The notes under the pieces are model-generated. The model worked only from the letters and a program-made list of their open reading frames with translations, searched no databases and had not been told where the DNA came from. Shown piece by piece: positions 63,092 through 64,000 of a stretch of 64,000 bases of DNA. Location of the stretch: positions 496,001 to 560,000 of the forward strand of contig NZ_RCWJ01000001.1 of the NCBI RefSeq assembly GCF_003668565.1, read 5' to 3'. Numbering within the stretch: the first letter of the stretch is position 1; each line of letters opens with the position of its first letter. Position numbers and translations under genes: made by a program. Source of the stretch: Mycetocola zhadangensis (GTDB lineage: Bacteria; Actinomycetota; Actinomycetes; Actinomycetales; Microbacteriaceae).

Positions 63092-63873
63092 GCGAGCCGA
63101 TGTTTCCCACTCTCGACGAAGCGCTCACCCGCCTGGCGTCGACCGAGCATCTCCTGGTCGCATTGGACTTCGATGGGACCCTCGCGCCGTTCGTTGACAA
63201 CCCTGAGGAGTCGCGGGCGATACCCGAGGCTCGTGACGCCGTAGCGAGGCTGCTTGAGGTGTCGCACACGACGGTGGCTTTCGTCTCAGGCAGGGCTGTG
63301 GACAGCCTGTCACGTGCGTCGGAGTCGCCGGATGGGATCCTGCTCGTTGGATCGCACGGCGCGGAATATCGATTTGACGGTGTCGACACCCACCCGCCCC
63401 TCAGTGACGGCGATCGCGCGCGCGTTGCGACCCTGTCAGGTGTGCTCGCGGTCGTGAGTTCGGAACACCCGGGCACCTGGGTTGAGGCTAAGCCCGCTGG
63501 TTTCGCGCTGCATACTCGGGGTCTCCCTGACGAACTCGAGCTGGCCGCGAACGAGGCAGCGAGGCGAGCCGTTGCCGACGCGAACCTGCAGGTCAAGGTT
63601 CGGGACGGCAAGGACGTCATCGAGTTCTCCATCCTTTCCGTCACCAAGGGTGACGCTTTGCGGCACCTCCGGGACTACACAGGAGCGACAGCCGTTCTGT
63701 ACGCCGGCGATGATGTCACCGACGAGGACGGTTTCGCGGCGCTCGGCGAAGGAGACCTGTCCCTCAAATGTGGCCCGGGGGACACCGTCGCCAACTACCG
63801 GGTTGCGTCGCCCGCCGACGTCGCTGCTGTGCTGGCCACCCTGGCTCAGGAGCGCGCCGCCACCGGCCGATGA
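63088..63873 (+). CDS. otsB: Trehalose-phosphate phosphatase
   Basis: A 261-residue HAD phosphatase. The nucleophile motif is DFDGTLAPF (27-35), followed by VAFVSGRAVDSL, and the third motif YAGDDVTDEDGFAAL near the end supplies the metal Asp residues. It removes phosphate from trehalose 6-phosphate, giving the osmolyte trehalose. ATG inside the otsA stop (ATGA), so the pair is translated in fixed ratio. Confidence 0.95.
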   Translation: MSEPMFPTLDEALTRLASTEHLLVALDFDGTLAPFVDNPEESRAIPEARDAVARLLEVSHTTVAFVSGRAVDSLSRASESPDGILLVGSHGAEYRFDGVDTHPPLSDGDRARVATLSGVLAVVSSEHPGTWVEAKPAGFALHTRGLPDELELAANEAARRAVADANLQVKVRDGKDVIEFSILSVTKGDALRHLRDYTGATAVLYAGDDVTDEDGFAALGEGDLSLKCGPGDTVANYRVASPADVAAVLATLAQERAATGR

Positions 63874-63908
63874 ATCTTGGGGCATGTTCAAGGTTCTAGA
63901 CTCGATCT

Positions 63909-64000
63909 ATGTCAGAGATCGACCTGAAACCTCGCAGTAGAGCAGTCACAGACGGAATCGAAGCCACAACATCGCGTGGAATGCTCCGCGCTGTTGGCAT
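63909..64000 (+). CDS. ilvD: Dihydroxy-acid dehydratase, first 30 codons (3' end outside window)
   Basis: The frame starting ATG 63909 reads [20 protein letters not shown] then [10 protein letters not shown], the diagnostic start of IlvD (branched-chain amino acid biosynthesis, [Fe-S] enzyme). It runs off the window edge with no stop. 35 bases separate it from otsB. Confidence 0.93.
   Translation, partial: MSEIDLKPRSRAVTDGIEATTSRGMLRAVG

Noticed and set aside
63482-63940. ORF overlapping otsB and the ilvD start
   Set aside because: It is a frame shadow of otsB; the real downstream gene is ilvD starting at 63909 in a different frame.
1-64000. CRISPR arrays, prophage genes, transposases
   Set aside because: No regularly spaced repeats, Cas, integrase, terminase or transposase sequences were seen on either strand.

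Overview
The window is a high-GC chromosomal segment of an actinomycete. It most likely belongs to Microbacteriaceae (order Micrococcales): GTG starts are frequent, genes are packed with 1-4 base overlaps, and several small families typical of that group occur (DUF7882, DUF3039, DUF222-HNH, a Flp pilin of the DVPGWVLITLM type). The tmRNA tag ends in DFALAA, as in other actinobacteria. I see no phage, no CRISPR array and no intact insertion sequence. This is mostly core genome with a few accessory patches.

Layout. 1-12.9 kb: a block whose gene families and order resemble the mycobacterial Rv3193c-Rv3202c region: AdnB-like helicase-nuclease (5' end outside the window), a degenerate phosphotransferase, NudC, UvrD2, a ThiF/cyclodehydratase-like protein, a DUF2342 protein, a Lon-like PDZ protease and a UPF0182 membrane protein. 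12.9-17.7 kb: a gene-poor stretch, the initiator tRNA, a DUF222-HNH protein, an M23 peptidase with a GTAAC direct repeat upstream, and a DUF7882 protein. 17.8-23.2 kb: a nitrilase-family amidase, an aminotransferase, a lipoprotein/PKD-like secreted pair and an HtrA protease. 23.3-30.7 kb: a surface-glycan or teichoic-acid-like cluster (two GT2 enzymes, a CDP-alcohol phosphotransferase, a glycerophosphotransferase-like enzyme, a Wzm/Wzt-type exporter, a nucleotidyltransferase). 31-35.3 kb: an ABC exporter whose ATPase has a huge disordered N-terminus, then DUF3039. 35.3-40.9 kb: pncB, murI, rph, rdgB, a CDF metal exporter, a DedA protein and tRNA-Leu. 41-45.6 kb: a Tad/Flp pilus operon. 45.7-54.3 kb: an SDR enzyme, an MFS transporter, and prfB-ftsE-ftsX-smpB with ssrA (tmRNA) just downstream, forming the cell-division and ribosome-rescue block. 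54.3-64 kb: PlsC, hydrolases, an inositol-monophosphatase-family enzyme, tRNA-Lys, a G6PDH-like protein, otsA-otsB and the first 31 codons of ilvD.

The observation I would follow first is regulatory. A 19-base element, TGTGGATAACTYNNSCGGG, occurs three times. Each copy is in an intergenic gap, points at the downstream gene, and lies 38-39 bases before its start codon. The targets are the Tad operon, the lipoprotein/PKD pair and the ThiF-like gene. This spacing suggests one regulon joining pilus biogenesis, two secreted proteins and an uncharacterised E1-like protein. Other points of note are the histone-H1-like extension on the ABC ATPase, a phosphotransferase lacking its catalytic residues, and a strongly over-represented word CGGATGCC/GGCATCCG spread across the window.
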